Shown piece after piece: positions 21,545-33,655 of a stretch of 64,000 bases of DNA. Origin of the DNA: Auricularia sp. M13. Taxonomy: Eukaryota; Basidiomycota; Agaricomycetes; Auriculariales; Auriculariaceae. The stretch lies in the NCBI GenBank assembly GCA_037042915.1, contig CM073201.1, positions 2,728,001 through 2,792,000 on the forward strand. Reading direction: 5' to 3'. How positions within the stretch are numbered: the first letter of the stretch is position 1; each line of letters opens with the position of its first letter. The translations under genes and the position numbers were made by a program. The notes under the pieces were generated by a model. The model was not told where the DNA came from and searched no databases. It was given only the letters and a program-made list of their open reading frames with translations.

Positions 21545-23050
21545 TCATGTGGACTGCGTCTGTGTACGTTGCGTAGTGGCTCGGAGATGGCGTGGTGTGT
21601 AGAAAGGGTAAGGTGTTCGTTTCGCGGGGACTTGCCAATACCCCTCGTCCCAGTGAGCAATTACATAATCTTGGGCGAGTTCTGCGATTGTAGGCCGCAG
21701 CTTCGGATCGTCGTTGAGACAGGCGACGATGAGGTCGCGACAGTCGTCCCAGCCGGTCATAGACCATTCGGCGGAGGGCCCTTTGGCGTAAGAGTTGTGC
21801 AAGACATCTCGCACGTGTTGGTCGTGGAAACGGTGCCTGGCACCTTGCTTCTGGCAGAGCTCGAGAAGGATGCCGCCGAGCATGTAGACCTCGGCGGCTG
21901 CGAGGTGATGCCCTTGATATGAGGACCCACATAGCATTTCTACCGGTGTGGCATGAGACCTTGTGCGACTATGGAGATATCTCTGAATACGAGCTTACCG
22001 GGCGGCCAAGCCTCCACTGTTCCAACGAGCTCACTGCGCCATTCGTCCGGGCGGGCTGTAGTCGCGAGGCCAAAGTCGACTAATTTGATCTAGCCAAACG
22101 TCAGCATTCGGGATTGGAATGAAACTATCTTAGGGAACCAGGCTCACCTGAAGACTGCCGTTTATGAGGACGTTTTCAGTCTTGAGGTCGCGATGGACGA
22201 TATTGTGCTGCGCTAGATGATGCACGGCCTTGACGACTTGACTCGCAATTTTCTGGAAGTCGCGCTGGGAGAGCGTGGGGCGGGTCTTGTCGTTAAGATA
22301 GCTGAAAAGATCTGAAGGCTGTATGGAACGATCCTCGGTGCGCCTCCAGGAACCATCGTCCAGCGAATGCCAGTTCGGACCGAACGGTTCCAATACCTGA
22401 CAGAACAGACAGTCAGCGCAGACCGAGAGTAGTATACGACTGCGTACCATAAACGCGTGCTTCTTGCCGTGATACCACTCGAAAGCGCGAATGACGTTGG
22501 GGTGGGTCGGCAACTTGCGCAGCAGCTGGTACTCCTCGGGCGGGACGACGTCTCCATTCTCATCACGTGGCAGCTTGCCGTCGGGCCAGGGAACTCTCTT
22601 CACCACATAGTCGGTCCCGGACTTCTTGTCCACGATCACGACCACGAGGCCGAAAGTACCGCTACCGACGACAGGGAACTCCCTGTACCGCTGGAGAATG
22701 GTCTTCATGTCGCCGCCTTTGGGCAGCTCTGTCGCAATCTGAGCCTGGGCAGTTCTGGCGTATTCGGATGACGTGGCTTTAGACGCATTGGTCGACAATG
22801 CCTCGTCGACCGAGGGCACGATCGCGGCGTCGAGCGCGGACTGAGTGGTGGGCCCCTTTGCACTGCAGCCTTTGTTGTCTCCAACTTTAGCATCGGTGCC
22901 AACGCGGGCCCTGGTTCTTGAAGCAACGCGATGAGCTCGCCGCACGACGTAAGAAAATAGGTGAACGTACGGGCTAGCAATGTGTTTATACGAGGATGTG
23001 CCCGAACCCGGCCGTTTCAGGGGGGAGTTGGTGAGGTCTTGCAGTGGCAT
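21545..23050 (-). CDS. Protein kinase of a local family (paralogue 2), catalytic residues intact
   Basis: Exons 22971-23050, 22448-22916, 22148-22396, 21999-22089 and 21545-21939 give 427 aa, all phases consistent. After a disordered N-terminus of about 120 aa the kinase domain shows VVGSGTFGLVVV (glycine loop), YVVKRVPW, FMVLEPFGPNW (hinge region), VHRDLKTENVLI, IKLVDFGLA, GTVEAWPPEM and AAAEVYMLGGILLEL, then a WDDCRDLIVACLNDDPKLRPTI helix-I region. HRD, the loop Lys and DFG are all present, so activity is expected, unlike the pseudokinase at 4033. Intron positions match those of the gene at 59030: after FM of the hinge, before IKL and within the PPE glutamate. Ser/Thr specificity is inferred from HRDLKTEN. 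The biological role is unknown. Confidence 0.85.
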
Positions 23051-23396
23051 GCTAGCACGAGTATGCAGAAGTGTACGCCCGAGAGACGGCTTTTGTGGAG
23101 GAAACGGGAAGAGAACTGGAAGAAGAAGGGATAGCCGAAGCGCGTTTTGAGCTCAGCACCTCGTTCCGCGTGGTACGTGGTGCAGGTCGCCTTTGATCGT
23201 GCGGCACAGACACTGACGTAAAACCATAGAACAATAGCGAAGCAAAGCCGGCGCGTGGCGCGCGGCCGAGGGCAAGTTGCGCACGACAACAAACAAGAAG
23301 GAATGCGGAGTGCGAACCTCCGCGGAACTTTGAAGCGAATCAGAAATTTGAAAATGTACACAAGCCATTTGCATACCGACGATTACAACTCCTAGT

Positions 23397-23944
23397 CTAC
23401 GCTACTGAGTAACTAACAGTGATGGGATTGCGGGCCAAAATAGCATCGTCCATCTTCCTTTCGAGTGGGAAGCCCTGGATGTCGATGCAGAGTGTGCATG
23501 AGGCTGTGATGTCGATAGAGCTCATCAGACGAGTCAAAGCCTCCAGGGATACCACCCCTCCACCTACAGCCCCACTGGGCTTTAAGACAAGCCGTTTCAA
23601 TGCTGGAAGTGTCGATGTCAAATCTGGGAGAGTAAACTCCGCGAGAGCAAGGCCCAGTCTGGTGTCGCATGGGAACCTAACAGCGATGTGCTGAAGCACA
23701 GGTGCGACGGATATGCTGCGGAGTAACGGAGCTCGCGAACAGAATGTAATCCGAGCGCTGGTTTGAGGTATGGTGCCGTGAAACCGCACACGTCTAGCAG
23801 TTCCAGTGCCGGGAAGTCCTTCTTGTTCCAGAGGAATCTTGACAATGGCGGCTGACTAACTGCTCTAAGACCGACGACTTCGAGCTTTCGCAGAGCAGGG
23901 AACGCCGGGCCCGTTACTGCCCCAAGAAAGTCCGAAACATCCAA
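23397..23944 (-). pseudogene. Leucine-rich C-terminal fragment of an F-box family gene, frame-broken
   Basis: Two overlapping minus-strand frames carry one protein. The upstream part has FPALRKLEVVGL and DFPALELLDVCGF; the downstream part has LLRSISVAPVLQHIAVRF, STLPALKRLVLKPS and a short tail. The alternating Leu pattern resembles the diverged LRR halves of fungal F-box proteins such as the one at 31847-33655. The frame switches near 23760 without splice sites of good quality, and no F-box precedes it on this strand. Confidence 0.5.
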
Positions 23945-24091
23945 ACAGCTCCGCCGTGGGGAAGCATCGTCGACCTTGGTTCTGATTGAGGAAAGCTGGC
24001 GATGTCGCCTGTGGAGCGTAAGTGCTAGCTGTTGCAGCGCCTGAGTCCGCTAGCGGCTACTCGAATGTGCTGAAAGCTATTTCCACAGAGT

Positions 24092-24382
24092 GTGGGAGCG
24101 GACCGCATCGTTCGACGAGATGGGTCCTGTTCGATGGTGTCTAACTCCAACGTAGACCACAGCGTCGGCGTTTCCAAAGCAAGCGCCCACCACCGCGAGC
24201 AGACGTGGGATACTCAGAGCAAGCTTCTGCCGTTTCTGCCAGACGAAGTGTGGTGCATGATCTGGCGCAAGCTGAAGCTTGCTGACAAGATCAGAGTACG
24301 CGTGCTGGTGGCCAGGATCGATGCGAGCGCCAGACAGTCACGGTTCGCCATTGCAGTGACGGACTCCGACAAGGCTCGGTAG
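24092..24382 (+). pseudogene. F-box N-terminal fragment
   Basis: A 96-codon frame contains LLPFLPDEVWCMIWRKLKLADKIRV, matching the fungal F-box-like consensus (LPxEVxxxIWxxLxLxDxIxV). It then degenerates and stops, without the usual CRxW continuation. It faces away from the LRR fragment at 23397-23944. The two may be halves of one gene split by an inversion, or unrelated remnants. Confidence 0.45.
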
Positions 24383-24815
24383 CGCCGTAGCCTAGCGCAA
24401 AGAACCGGCCGGAACCGCTTTCCCAAAAGGCCTCAACGAAAGAATTTCGTCTGTCACTATGGCCTATGGACTGGCGATGATATTCTTTCTTTAATTATGG
24501 AATTTCAAGGTAGCCAATCTAGAATATCAAGCAAAATGGGATGAGTCGCCGCAGCAAGAGTTGCACATGGCGCAAATTGCCACAGTCGACATTCAAAGCC
24601 AACCTGATTCCTTCTCTCAGATGATATCGGTTTCCTCAAGGCAGGTAATGGAGAATGAAATATATTTAGTGGTCTTGGTTCAGTGCGCTGTACAGTGCGG
24701 AAGCAAACTCTCTTAGTTCCGGTTACTTCGCTCTCCGTCCTCAACCTCGCCCGCTCGCATTTACGCGCCTCAAGACCCCGGCCGCCCCTTCCCTCCCAAA
24801 AACAATAAAGACACG
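24383..24815. other. uS7 upstream region
   Basis: No gene. The last 70 nt before the ATG at 24816 are pyrimidine-rich (runs of C and T around 24720-24800), as is common in front of ribosomal protein genes of fungi. Confidence 0.4.
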
Positions 24816-25538
24816 ATGGCCGCGCTGACACTCCCCGCCGACGTTCCCCGCCCGCCTGCTGACGCGCCTGAGGGCTCTGCGAAGCTCTTTGGCAAGTGGG
24901 AGTCTGCCGAGTGCGTGTGCCAGTAGTGTGCTTCCCGTTGTGCTGACAGGCACCCAGCGTCGAGGTCAAGGACATTTCGCTGGCCGACTACATCCAGGTC
25001 CGGCACGCGGTCTACCTGCCGCACACTGCGGGGCGCTATGCCAAGAAGCAGTTCAAGAAGGCGCAAATGCCCATTGTCGAGCGCCTGGTCGACTCCCTCA
25101 TGATGAAGGGCCGCAACAACGGCAAGAAGCTGCTCGCCGTTCGCATCGTCGCCCACGCATTTGAGATCATCCACTTGCTCACGGACCAGAACCCGGTCCA
25201 GGCGAGTCGGCTACTGCGACTGTAACTCGCATTTGAAGCTTACTGGGCTCCAGGTTCTCGTCGACGCCATTGTCAACACTGGCCCGCGCGAGGACAGCAC
25301 GCGTATCGGCTCCCAGGGTACCGTCCGTCGCCAGGCCGTCGATGTGTCGCCGCTGCGCCGCGTCAACCAGGCCATTGCCCTCCTCACCATCGGCGCGCGC
25401 GAGTCGGCGTTCCGCAACGTCAAGTCGATCGCCGAGTGCCTCGCGGACGAGCTCATCAACGCCGCCAAGGGCTCGTCCAACTCGTATGCCATCAAGAAGA
25501 AGGACGAGCTCGAGCGTGTGGCCAAGTCCAACCGTTAA
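24816..25538 (+). CDS. rps5: 40S ribosomal protein S5 (uS7)
   Basis: Exons 24816-24910, 24958-25201 and 25254-25538 encode 207 aa, the expected length. The protein has [81 protein letters not shown] and the C-terminus [19 protein letters not shown], all typical of eukaryotic uS7. uS7 organises the head of the 40S subunit and contacts the E-site tRNA and mRNA. The second intron begins gcgagt and ends ctccag. A GC-AG intron is needed to join DQNPVQ to VLVDAIVN, because the unspliced frame stops at once. Codon choice is strongly C/G-ending, fitting high expression. Confidence 0.97.
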
Positions 25539-25788
25539 AGCAGCGGTGGCTGGTGGGATCGGGGGATGCACGCATGTCTTCTATGTCGGCCCATGCACTT
25601 TATTTTGTCCTTACCACGGGTTGGGGCTCACAAAAAACAGAGCATTCTTCCTATGCGTTCCGTCGTGATACGTGTTCAAGATTGAAGCATTTTTTGTGTT
25701 CTTGGGCTTTGGCTATTTTGGCCATAGCGCGTACCGGATTCTGCCGCTTATATACTCTGCCTTTCGCCCTGGCCACCGACGCGTGGAT

Positions 25789-27885
25789 ATGGTGACCGTC
25801 GCCCAGGACGCGCCCATACGCGCCCCGGCGGCATACCAGAAGAAGGCGGGACTGCTTGAGCTCTCTGCGACACATGTACAATGGACCCCTCAGGGCGCTT
25901 CGATTCCCACTCTCAAAATCCCGCTGTCAGAACTGGGCTGTACGCTGCTGCGCGCGTTCTGCTCGACGATGTCTTAGCTCTTTCCAGCGCTGTTCTGCAG
26001 TAAAGAGGGCGCAGCGCAGGCTCGCCTGAAGCTGGGCATGCTCGGCGCGGGGAACGACCAGGGTCATTACTTCACGTTCAGTTCACCACAACCGCGCGCC
26101 GCGCAGGAACGCGATGAGTTCAAGAACAGGCTCAGCGGGATCATATCGCGCAACCGTAACACGCCGCCCGCGCAGTCGCCCTCGCCTCACAAGCCCGCCG
26201 GTGCTGTCGCCACCAGCAGCTCCCCTGCGCCACAATTGTCGCCAGCGGACTACGCGCTCCGGAAGACCGTCGTGCTGAAGCATCCGGAGCTCGCGCAGCT
26301 GCACCGTGCGCTCGTCGTCAGCGGGCAGATTTCCGAGAACGAATTCTGGGAAGGGCGCGAGGTGAGCTTGTCGGCGCCATGTTCAGGCTCTCAACATACA
26401 TGCTCTGCGTTCATCAGTATATCCAAGTGTTCTAATGCCAAAATTCTTTAGCACCTGTTGCTGGCTGAAGCACGCTCGGCGGCCCAGAAGCGCGGCAAGG
26501 CGGGCCCGCTGCTTGAGATACGACCGTCGGCGGAGAGCGACGGCAAGATCAAGATCACACCCCAACGCATCCTCGACATATTCGACGCGTTCCCCGTGGT
26601 CAAGCGGGCGCATGCAGAGAACGTCCCTTCTAAGCTGACCGAGGAGCAGTTCTGGAAACGATACCTGCTCAGCAAGCTCTTCAACTCGCACCGTGCATCC
26701 ATACGAACTGCAGCCACCCAGCATGTCGTCAAGGACGACCCCATCTTCGACAAGTATCTCGAACCAGAGGACGACCAGCTTGAGCCGCGAAGGCGACATC
26801 AGGGCGGGGTGGATGTGTTTCTTGATCTGGAAGCTACGATCGAGGACCACCCCGACACGGGCAATACGGCGGATGTCACGATGCAGCCTGGCAAGCAGCG
26901 TGCTGTCCTACCGCTCATTCGACGTTTCAACGAGCACTCTGAGCGCTTACTGACTTCTGCTTTGTATGCCTTCCATGTTGCTGCACCTGCCAAGTTGCTA
27001 ATTCCAAATAGGGGCGACTTACCACCAGCAAAACGACGACGAGTGGACACGGGTGACGGGGCAAACGATGCAAGTCACATATACCTCCCTCCCTTCACAC
27101 TTCACTGACGTCGCGCCCCCAGCCGTTCTCGGAAATTGACATTCCGGACCTGCATGACGAGGCGACGGCGGCGGGCATCGCGCTCGAGATGAAGGACCGC
27201 CAGCGCTACTTTGAGGCACGTTCTGGCACCAGCGCCGGGCAAGGTCAGGCCGTCGACCTACCGAGCGTCGTGCGCCAGAGCCGCGTTGATCTGCGCGACT
27301 GGGCACAGGCGCTCAGCGGGCTGCGCCTCGACGGCGGCGCTGCGGAGAGTGCACTACAGGGCATGACCGAAACCGTATCCGCGCGGGCAGGCGGGCGCAA
27401 GTTCAAAAGTCTGTAACTTTTGTTCCTTTTTGCAAACGACGCGCTGATTCGTTTCATTTGCATGAGCAGAGGATATACCGGAGGCGCTACTGACCGAGAT
27501 GACCAACACAGCGAGCGCGACGAACGAGTTCCTGCGCCAATTCTGGGCCGCAGTGTACCCGCCCGACGCTGCGCAGCTGCAGACCGTGGGGCCTGCGCCC
27601 ACGCTCGTGCAACGCCGGGAGAAGGCGGGCAAGATGGCGGCGTACCTGGGCAACACACACGGCCAGGTCGATGCGCTCGCGCGTGACGCTGATGCCCGTG
27701 GTCTGGAGCCCGCTAGAGTGCGCGTGGTATGTCTGCGTCTCTTTCTTCCCGTCTGATTGCATGCTAACGCTCTGCAGGCCATGCAGCCGCTCGTCGATGC
27801 CGTCGACCGAGCACTAGATTACTATTACAACTCATTTTCGAAAGCCCCTTCTGCACTGGGACCGCGAAAGTCCCTACTGCGCTAA
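25789..27885 (+). CDS. tfb1: TFIIH core subunit Tfb1 (p62)
   Basis: Exons 25789-25939, 25988-26361, 26452-26963, 27012-27069, 27123-27408, 27470-27726 and 27778-27885 give 581 aa with consistent phases. The N-terminus is a PH-like domain (KKAGLLELSATHVQW...LFCSKEGAAQARLKL). Two BSD-type modules follow: LAQLHRALVVSGQISENEFWEGRE and KLTEEQFWKRYLLSKLF. Then come KYLEPEDDQLEP, a KRRRVD basic motif and the C-terminal helical region with TNEFLRQFWAAVYPP and YYYNSFSKAPS. Tfb1 is a structural subunit of TFIIH; its PH domain contacts activators and repair factors such as XPC/Rad4 in the nucleus. The intron at 27070-27122 has a GC donor (gcaagt) that alone keeps the frame across the junction. Confidence 0.92.
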
Positions 27886-28116
27886 GTGCGCATTCCACCT
27901 CACTTCATGGTTGCGATCAATATGCATTATCACCACAAGCATCTGCAAATACAGTACACAATCAACGCCTGTCTTGTAAATAATAGTTAACTCGCTGTCG
28001 TCGCGCAGAATTTGCTGTCTCAATACACTTTGCCCAGGGTCTCTGTATGAAACGAGTGTGTGGGGTGTGGAGGGTCGAGTCCAAGAATTTGAATGTAAAC
28101 AATGCGACGGACGTGA

Positions 28117-30731
28117 CTATGTGAATGGCGCCTTTCGCACGACAACGTCTGAGCTGGACGTCGCGCACGAGTATGTCGTGACGACCACCAAGACGTGCAA
28201 CGCGACAGAGTACGCGATGAATGCCGCCCGCGAGCGCCGGTTGCCGAGAATGTGACGCGTGAGCGTGAGCACGGCGCGCTCTACGGGGTTGAGCGCCTGG
28301 ACGGCGCGCTGCGCCTCGCGCCCGCGGAACGCCTCGAACGGGTTCATGTGCTCCTCATACCGCGCGCGGTACTTGCTGACGTCCGCGCCGGCCTCGCGCG
28401 CGGGCAACGCGTCGAGCGTGCCGCTCGCGCCCTCCTGCGCGGGCGGGCCGTCGCGGTAGCTCTGCATGTAGCGCACCTTCTCGTAGAGCTTGAGGTTGTC
28501 GCTCTGCAGCGCCTTGACCTCCGCGCGCAGCTCGCTCATCAGCGCCGCCTGGCGGCGCAGCTCCTCCTCGAGCTCTGCATTGCGCGCGCGGAAGCGGTCG
28601 CGCTGTGACGTCACGATCGGCAGGATGCTCGCGTCCGCGCCGTGCGCGTGCGGGCTGCTGAACGGGATCGGCGTCGCCCGGGCCTTGCCGTCCAGCACGC
28701 CGGCAAGCCCGCCCTCGGCCTCGTCCTTGTCGCCCGCCGGCGTCGGCCGGTTCAGCGTGAGCAGGTCGTTCTCGAGCTTCTCGTTCAGTGCCGTACGGCG
28801 CTCGAGCTCGGCACGCGAGCTAGCCAGCTCGGCTTCTGCCGCTCGGAGCGACGCCTCCAGCTCGCCGTGCATGATCTGCGCATGCACATTTAGGGGTTAT
28901 CCCGTTATGGTAATAGAGTGGACATACGCGGAACTTGGTGAGCTCCTCCAATATGCGCTTGTTCTTGGCCGCAAGCAGCGCCTCGAGACTCTTGCCATGC
29001 TGCTGCGCCGCCTTGTCCGCGTTTGGGTCGGGCAAGCGCACGCCATTCGGCTCGTCGTAGCCCTCATCATCGCCCCCGGAAAACTCGACATACTGCGCGC
29101 ACAAAGTCAACATAGGCATAAACGTAGGACGAGGAATGCATATAGTGCCCACCTTCATGATTTCCAACTCGCGCTTGATCTCGTCATAATCTGCATAGCG
29201 GCGCAAGCGCGCCTTCAAGTTGTCGACTTCGGAGGTCTGGAACGGCAACGACAGGTTCGGAAACAGTCAACATAAGACCAGGTGCAGGCGCATGTGGAGC
29301 ATACCTTCCCGCTCAGCTCGCGCTGCAGCTCCTCCTCTCGCTTACGCGCGGCTGCCTCGGCCGCCTGCGCAGCGTCCTTGCGCGTCTCAAGCGCCGCAAC
29401 CGCGCGCGAGCGCTCAGCCTCGAGCTCGGATATTTGGGCCTGGAGTGACTTGACGCTGGCGCGACGTAAGGGTTGGCCAATGGCGGGATTGACATGGTGA
29501 CACGCACCGCTCAGCCGTGTCGGAGCCGCTTCGTAGGCTTTCTATTTCCGCTCGCAGGATTTCCTGCAGAAATGAACCAGAATATTGAGTGGGCTCATGG
29601 CGAGGAACGGGACACATGGCGGGCTTACGTTGCGGCGCTCGACGGCTACGACGCGTGCATTGGCGCGCTCCAGGTCTGCTGCGATCATATCCATTTCGGC
29701 GAGCTTCGCAACGACCTCCTGGTCTATGTAGTGGGGTGGTTGAGAACAATTATAAGGGCGCGAGCGTGAGTGTACGGACCTTGACGCTCAGAATGGTCGA
29801 AAAGCTTGGCCTGGGTGGACTCGTTCGACACGCGCAAGTCGCGCAGCTGGTCCTTGACGAGCGACACCTGGCGCTGGAGATCACGTTCCCTATATAAATA
29901 CGTTCACAATTGTTATAGACTTCAGAGAGCAACAAATGGCATACCGGTCCTCGTAGTTGCGCAGCCGCTCGTCGTACGTGGCATTCAGCTCGTTCTCCTT
30001 CTGGGTGACCTTGTCCTTGATCATCTCCTCCATCTTCTCCTCGAGTTGCTCGGCACGCGCTTCGGCCTTCTTCTTGGCAGCTTCAAGCCCGGCCATGTCC
30101 TGCACGCGCCGCTTGAGGTCCGCGTTGTCGTCGCGCAGCCGCTGCAGCTCGCTCTGGATGACCTGCGCCTCTGCCACCTTGACTGCCTGGTCCTACAAGT
30201 GCAGTATCAGCTATAGCCCAGGCAAAATTTTCAATGACACGCACGACCGCAACATCGAGCAGCGGGTACGGATCCGGTGCCTCTGCGAGGATCTTGTAAA
30301 CGTTGAGGAAGGCATTCTCGGACGTCTTGCTTCGCCGTGTCAGGCTATCTATCTCGGTCTGGTATGCTGAAATGCTGCGTGTGAGGCCGTGGACGCGTCT
30401 GAGGAGAGGGGACGAGCTGACACTTGAGCAGGCCCTTGAACGCGTCCAGCTTCTCATTCTCGGGTAGCTTCTTGAATTCTGCACACCGCACGGTTAAGAG
30501 CAAGTCTCCAGGCACAGAAATGAACGCGCCTTTTGTTTTGTCAGCAAGGGCTTTGCGACCGACGACGCTCTCCTTCTGGTTCTCGACAATTTCGATGCCT
30601 TGCGCGTCCAGCGTTTTCTGCAGCTCCGTAAGGTTTATTTCTGTGGAAATAAGTTACCGGGAGCAAGAACAACTGTACAGTTACCTACCGCGCCATGTTG
30701 CGAGTGCGTCTGAAAAGTTATGCGAGGCCAT
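28117..30731 (-). CDS. coy1: CASP/Coy1-type Golgi coiled-coil membrane protein
   Basis: Multi-exon gene from the ATG at 30731 (MASHNFSDALATWR) to a stop at 28117. The N-terminus reads INLTELQKTLDAQGIEIVEN and KALADKTK joined to EFKKLPENEKLDAFKGLLK, as in CASP orthologues. Long coiled coils follow (EAQVIQSELQRLRDDNADLK, EKMEEMIKDKVTQKE, the 28600-28860 heptads). The C-terminus has the CASP signature YRARYEEHMNPFEAFRGRE, then a membrane anchor (SRAAFIAYSVALHVLVVVTTY). CASP proteins sit tail-anchored in Golgi membranes and act in intra-Golgi retrograde tethering. Intron 30479-30529 probably has a GC donor; it is 51 nt and open, so it could also be retained. The gene is divergent from the ankyrin-like gene, with only 45 nt between the start codons. 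Confidence 0.88.
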
Positions 30732-30776
30732 TGGGAACGAAGACAGGGCGAGAGGAGGAAGTTGCCGCGATGCCGG

Positions 30777-31584
30777 ATGCCAACCTTGACCTCGCTTCCC
30801 CTCGAAGTAAGCACCGAGAACAGGCGCCGGTGCGCTCCCGCTGACGCTTCTGCAGCTGCTATTCCATATACACCTGTACTGTGTCTCGCCGTCGCTGCCC
30901 GTAGCGACCAAGCACTTCTATGCATCCTTCAAGCACGCCACAACGTCCCACAGGGCCGAATATCTGGCCCTGCGCCACGACCAGCCACACACCATAAGCC
31001 GCGCGCTGCTTTATCCGCTCTGCACGCCAAAGGTGCTCGATACGCTGCTGAAGACGTCCAAGCCGAGCGCCACGCTCCCACCATCGTTGCCAAAGCGATT
31101 TTTCCGCGACTTGGCCGCCCAGCGACCACCAGAGGGCTGGTCGGACGACTCGCACCCGCTACCGCTGCTCCGCGTGCTCTTCACCACCTGGCGCACACCC
31201 GCACCCGACGCCAATTCACACCACGCGCTCCAGCACGCAGTCAACGCGGGCTTCGAGCAGCTCGTCCGCTTTCTCCTGCAACACGGCGCCGACCCTCGAC
31301 GCTCCTCTGGGCGCGCCGTCAGCATTGCTATCATGCGCAAGGACCTTACGATGGTCAGGCTGTTATGCGAGCGTCGCGATGACCCCGTCGAGACGCAGAA
31401 GTTTGTCGGCAAGGGCAAGAAGCGCCGGCTTGAGGACCGCACAGGGCCTGACCTCGACGTCGGCTTTCTCAAACTCGCCGTATCGTGCGGCGCGCGCGAC
31501 ATTGCGCTGTATTTCGTTGAGAAGGGCGTGGTTCCAGATGTCGAGACCCTCAAACTACTCAATGGAGCGTCGTCCCTTTTGTGA
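30777..31584 (+). CDS. Ankyrin-repeat-like protein with F-box-like start
   Basis: Exons 30777-30806 and 30856-31584 encode 252 aa. The 10-codon first exon joins to give MPTLTSLPLELLFHIHLYC, which resembles the LPxELLxxI start of an F-box-like helix. The rest has ankyrin-type helices: HHALQHAVNAGFEQLVRFLLQHGADP is a clear repeat, followed by AVSIAIMRKDLTMVRLLCER and FLKLAVSCGARDIALYFVEKG as weaker ones. A basic stretch (GKGKKRRLEDR) lies between them and may be a nuclear signal. Ankyrin repeats mediate protein binding; no partner can be read here. The gene diverges from the CASP gene with a 45-nt gap between ATGs, implying a shared promoter. Confidence 0.72.
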
Positions 31585-31846
31585 AGGCTCAGGTATCCGC
31601 AAGTCTGTATATTTTACATTGTATCTTATTCACGTGGAATTCAAGTTTGCCAGTCCAGCGGCGGGACGACTCCTACCCCTCGTGAACTGAGTGCCTCAGC
31701 AATTCTTGTGGCCCCGAGTCGTGACTACAGGTGGAGTTTTCGCGGGCCATGGTGAGCTTGTTTGATCTTAAATTTTACTCCTTTGCCTGACCTCGCGTCT
31801 TCAGTGTCGGTGATAGGGCTACTGACGCTGCATTGTGCAGGCCACA

Positions 31847-33655
31847 ATGCTGACAGTTGGCCCGCCGTTCGTTCGACCTGTCACATTAAGCTCGCGCGTC
31901 GCAGGCTTTGCGAGTTCCCTTCACGCACTTGTCATGACGCTTTCCTCTCTTCGCCATCTGCAAGATCAGTCATCTGCGGAAAACGTGGACACACCCGCGA
32001 CGATAGCGCGTCTACGCCAGAGTGTTCGTAAACTCATAGAGATTGATCGTGGGCCGCACTGGTACATTCCTTACAGCAGCTTACCGCAAATACTGTACTG
32101 ATTATAATTCAGGAATCTACTTCACGCAGCCCTGGGCTCGGTCCTCTCGGAATGTGTGCAGGAGGACGTAGTCGTCAACGCGAGTAAGAAAATCGCGGCG
32201 CCTGCTTTACGTATGTCGAAAGAGTGCTGGCGCTTGACCTTGAGTCTGCTGTGCCTTCGCGACAAGATCTCCGTCACTCACGTTTGCTCGCTCTGGCGAT
32301 CACTTGCACTCGACATGCCCATCTTATGGGCTACACTGGATTTCCACTCGTCGCGGAGCTCGGCACCCAGCGCGAGCACAGACATAGCTGAGGTGCATCC
32401 ATGGCCTCGCCTTCTCTTGTTCACTCGCGTACTCGACCGGAGCGGTGCATTACCGCTCCGCCTTACCATCCATCTCGACAAATCGTGGTCGGGTGGAGAC
32501 TGTATTCACAATCTAGCCGCGTGCTTGATTACCCATAGCCATCGACTCGTTGCGGTGGAATTTCAGCTTGGTTTCGGCTTCGAGCGCGGGCAGTCTAACG
32601 CGATGGCCGTGCGCACGTTCCTCGAGCAGATCCCACACCTCCCGGCACTTCAGTCTCTCTTCGTTCACCACCCAGCATATAGCCAGTTCTATCCTGAATT
32701 TCTCCCAAATCTCGTCAACTTACCCGCTCTCCGACAACTCACCGTTCCCGACTTCAGCGCACCATCAGTCGGGCTCCTCCCGTCGGTTCGACGTCTCCAC
32801 TGCACCTACTCCAGCACGCCTCAGCTCATTGCATTCTTGAAGCTCTGCCCCGGTCTATGTGAACTGGACGTCACGATGGACAATACTATCGAGTCGCGCG
32901 GTGGGCCTGGAGATGGCTTGGCCGAATTGCGTCGCTTGTTGTCCCTCATCGACCGGCTGCATGTTCACAAAATCTGCGCGGCCTCAGAGGAAAAGGCGCC
33001 TGCACTATTCCACCACATCTTTGTCTCAGAGCTCATGCTGCACTATGGGCCCTATACACATTCCTTCGACGGCTTTCGCGTCTTCGAGGACATCGCCCAC
33101 CCGACAGAGGTAGAATGCCGTATCGAACGCGGGCGGACGGTGTTGAAGACGCGTGACGCCTCGCAGGTCCAGCGCGTGCGTGGCCTATCCTTCCTGCTGT
33201 ACGGACCCGACTGGCATGCCGCACTCGCCGTGCAGATGTGGAGCAAGCTGTGCCCCAAGCTGCTCACCACCGTCACTGTCGACATGCACATGCTGCCCGC
33301 CCTCATTACCGGACTGTCCAAGGCGTCCGCTCTGCGCCATCTCTCCATCATCCTGCCCCGCCACCTCGACTTCGAGATGAACATGCCTGCTTCTATCCCT
33401 CCCGAGAGGCGGCCGTTTGTCCCAGCTCTGCAGGTCGTCCGCTTTCAAGGGGAGCGGCAATTTGGTCTGCGTGTTGTCTCGGCGGCGACATTGACCACAA
33501 TACTTCGATATCTCGACAGAGGGCAGAGTCTGCATCATCTTCACGTCCACATTGAACACTTGGACCTGCGTGGTAGCCTCGACAACGATATTTTCGTTGG
33601 CCGCGGGCTTACTGTGGTCTACCATAGACCGCATGACTTCGCCGCTACTACCTGA
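31847..33655 (+). CDS. F-box protein with leucine-rich C-terminal region
   Basis: Exons 31847-32061 and 32113-33655 give about 585 aa; the start is uncertain (ATG 31847 is the first after an AG, and the in-frame ATG at 31934 is an alternative). The N-terminal part has a coiled stretch (ATIARLRQSVRKLIEID) seen before the F-box in many basidiomycete proteins. The F-box-like motif is RMSKECWRLTLSLLCLRDKISVTHVCSLWRSLALDMPILWATLDF (given here as landmarks at about 32212-32345), with the CxxW and P-x-LW hallmarks. About 400 residues of diverged leucine-rich pattern follow (FLPNLVNLPALRQLTVPDF and similar). Such proteins are thought to be SCF adaptors and are highly expanded in Agaricomycetes; the substrate is unknown. 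Confidence 0.78.

Noticed and set aside
20620-21660. 346-codon minus-strand ORF
   Set aside because: Long, but overlaps the kinase gene end, has non-coding-like composition and no motif, and equally long frames exist on the other strand; reported only as an unexplained stretch.
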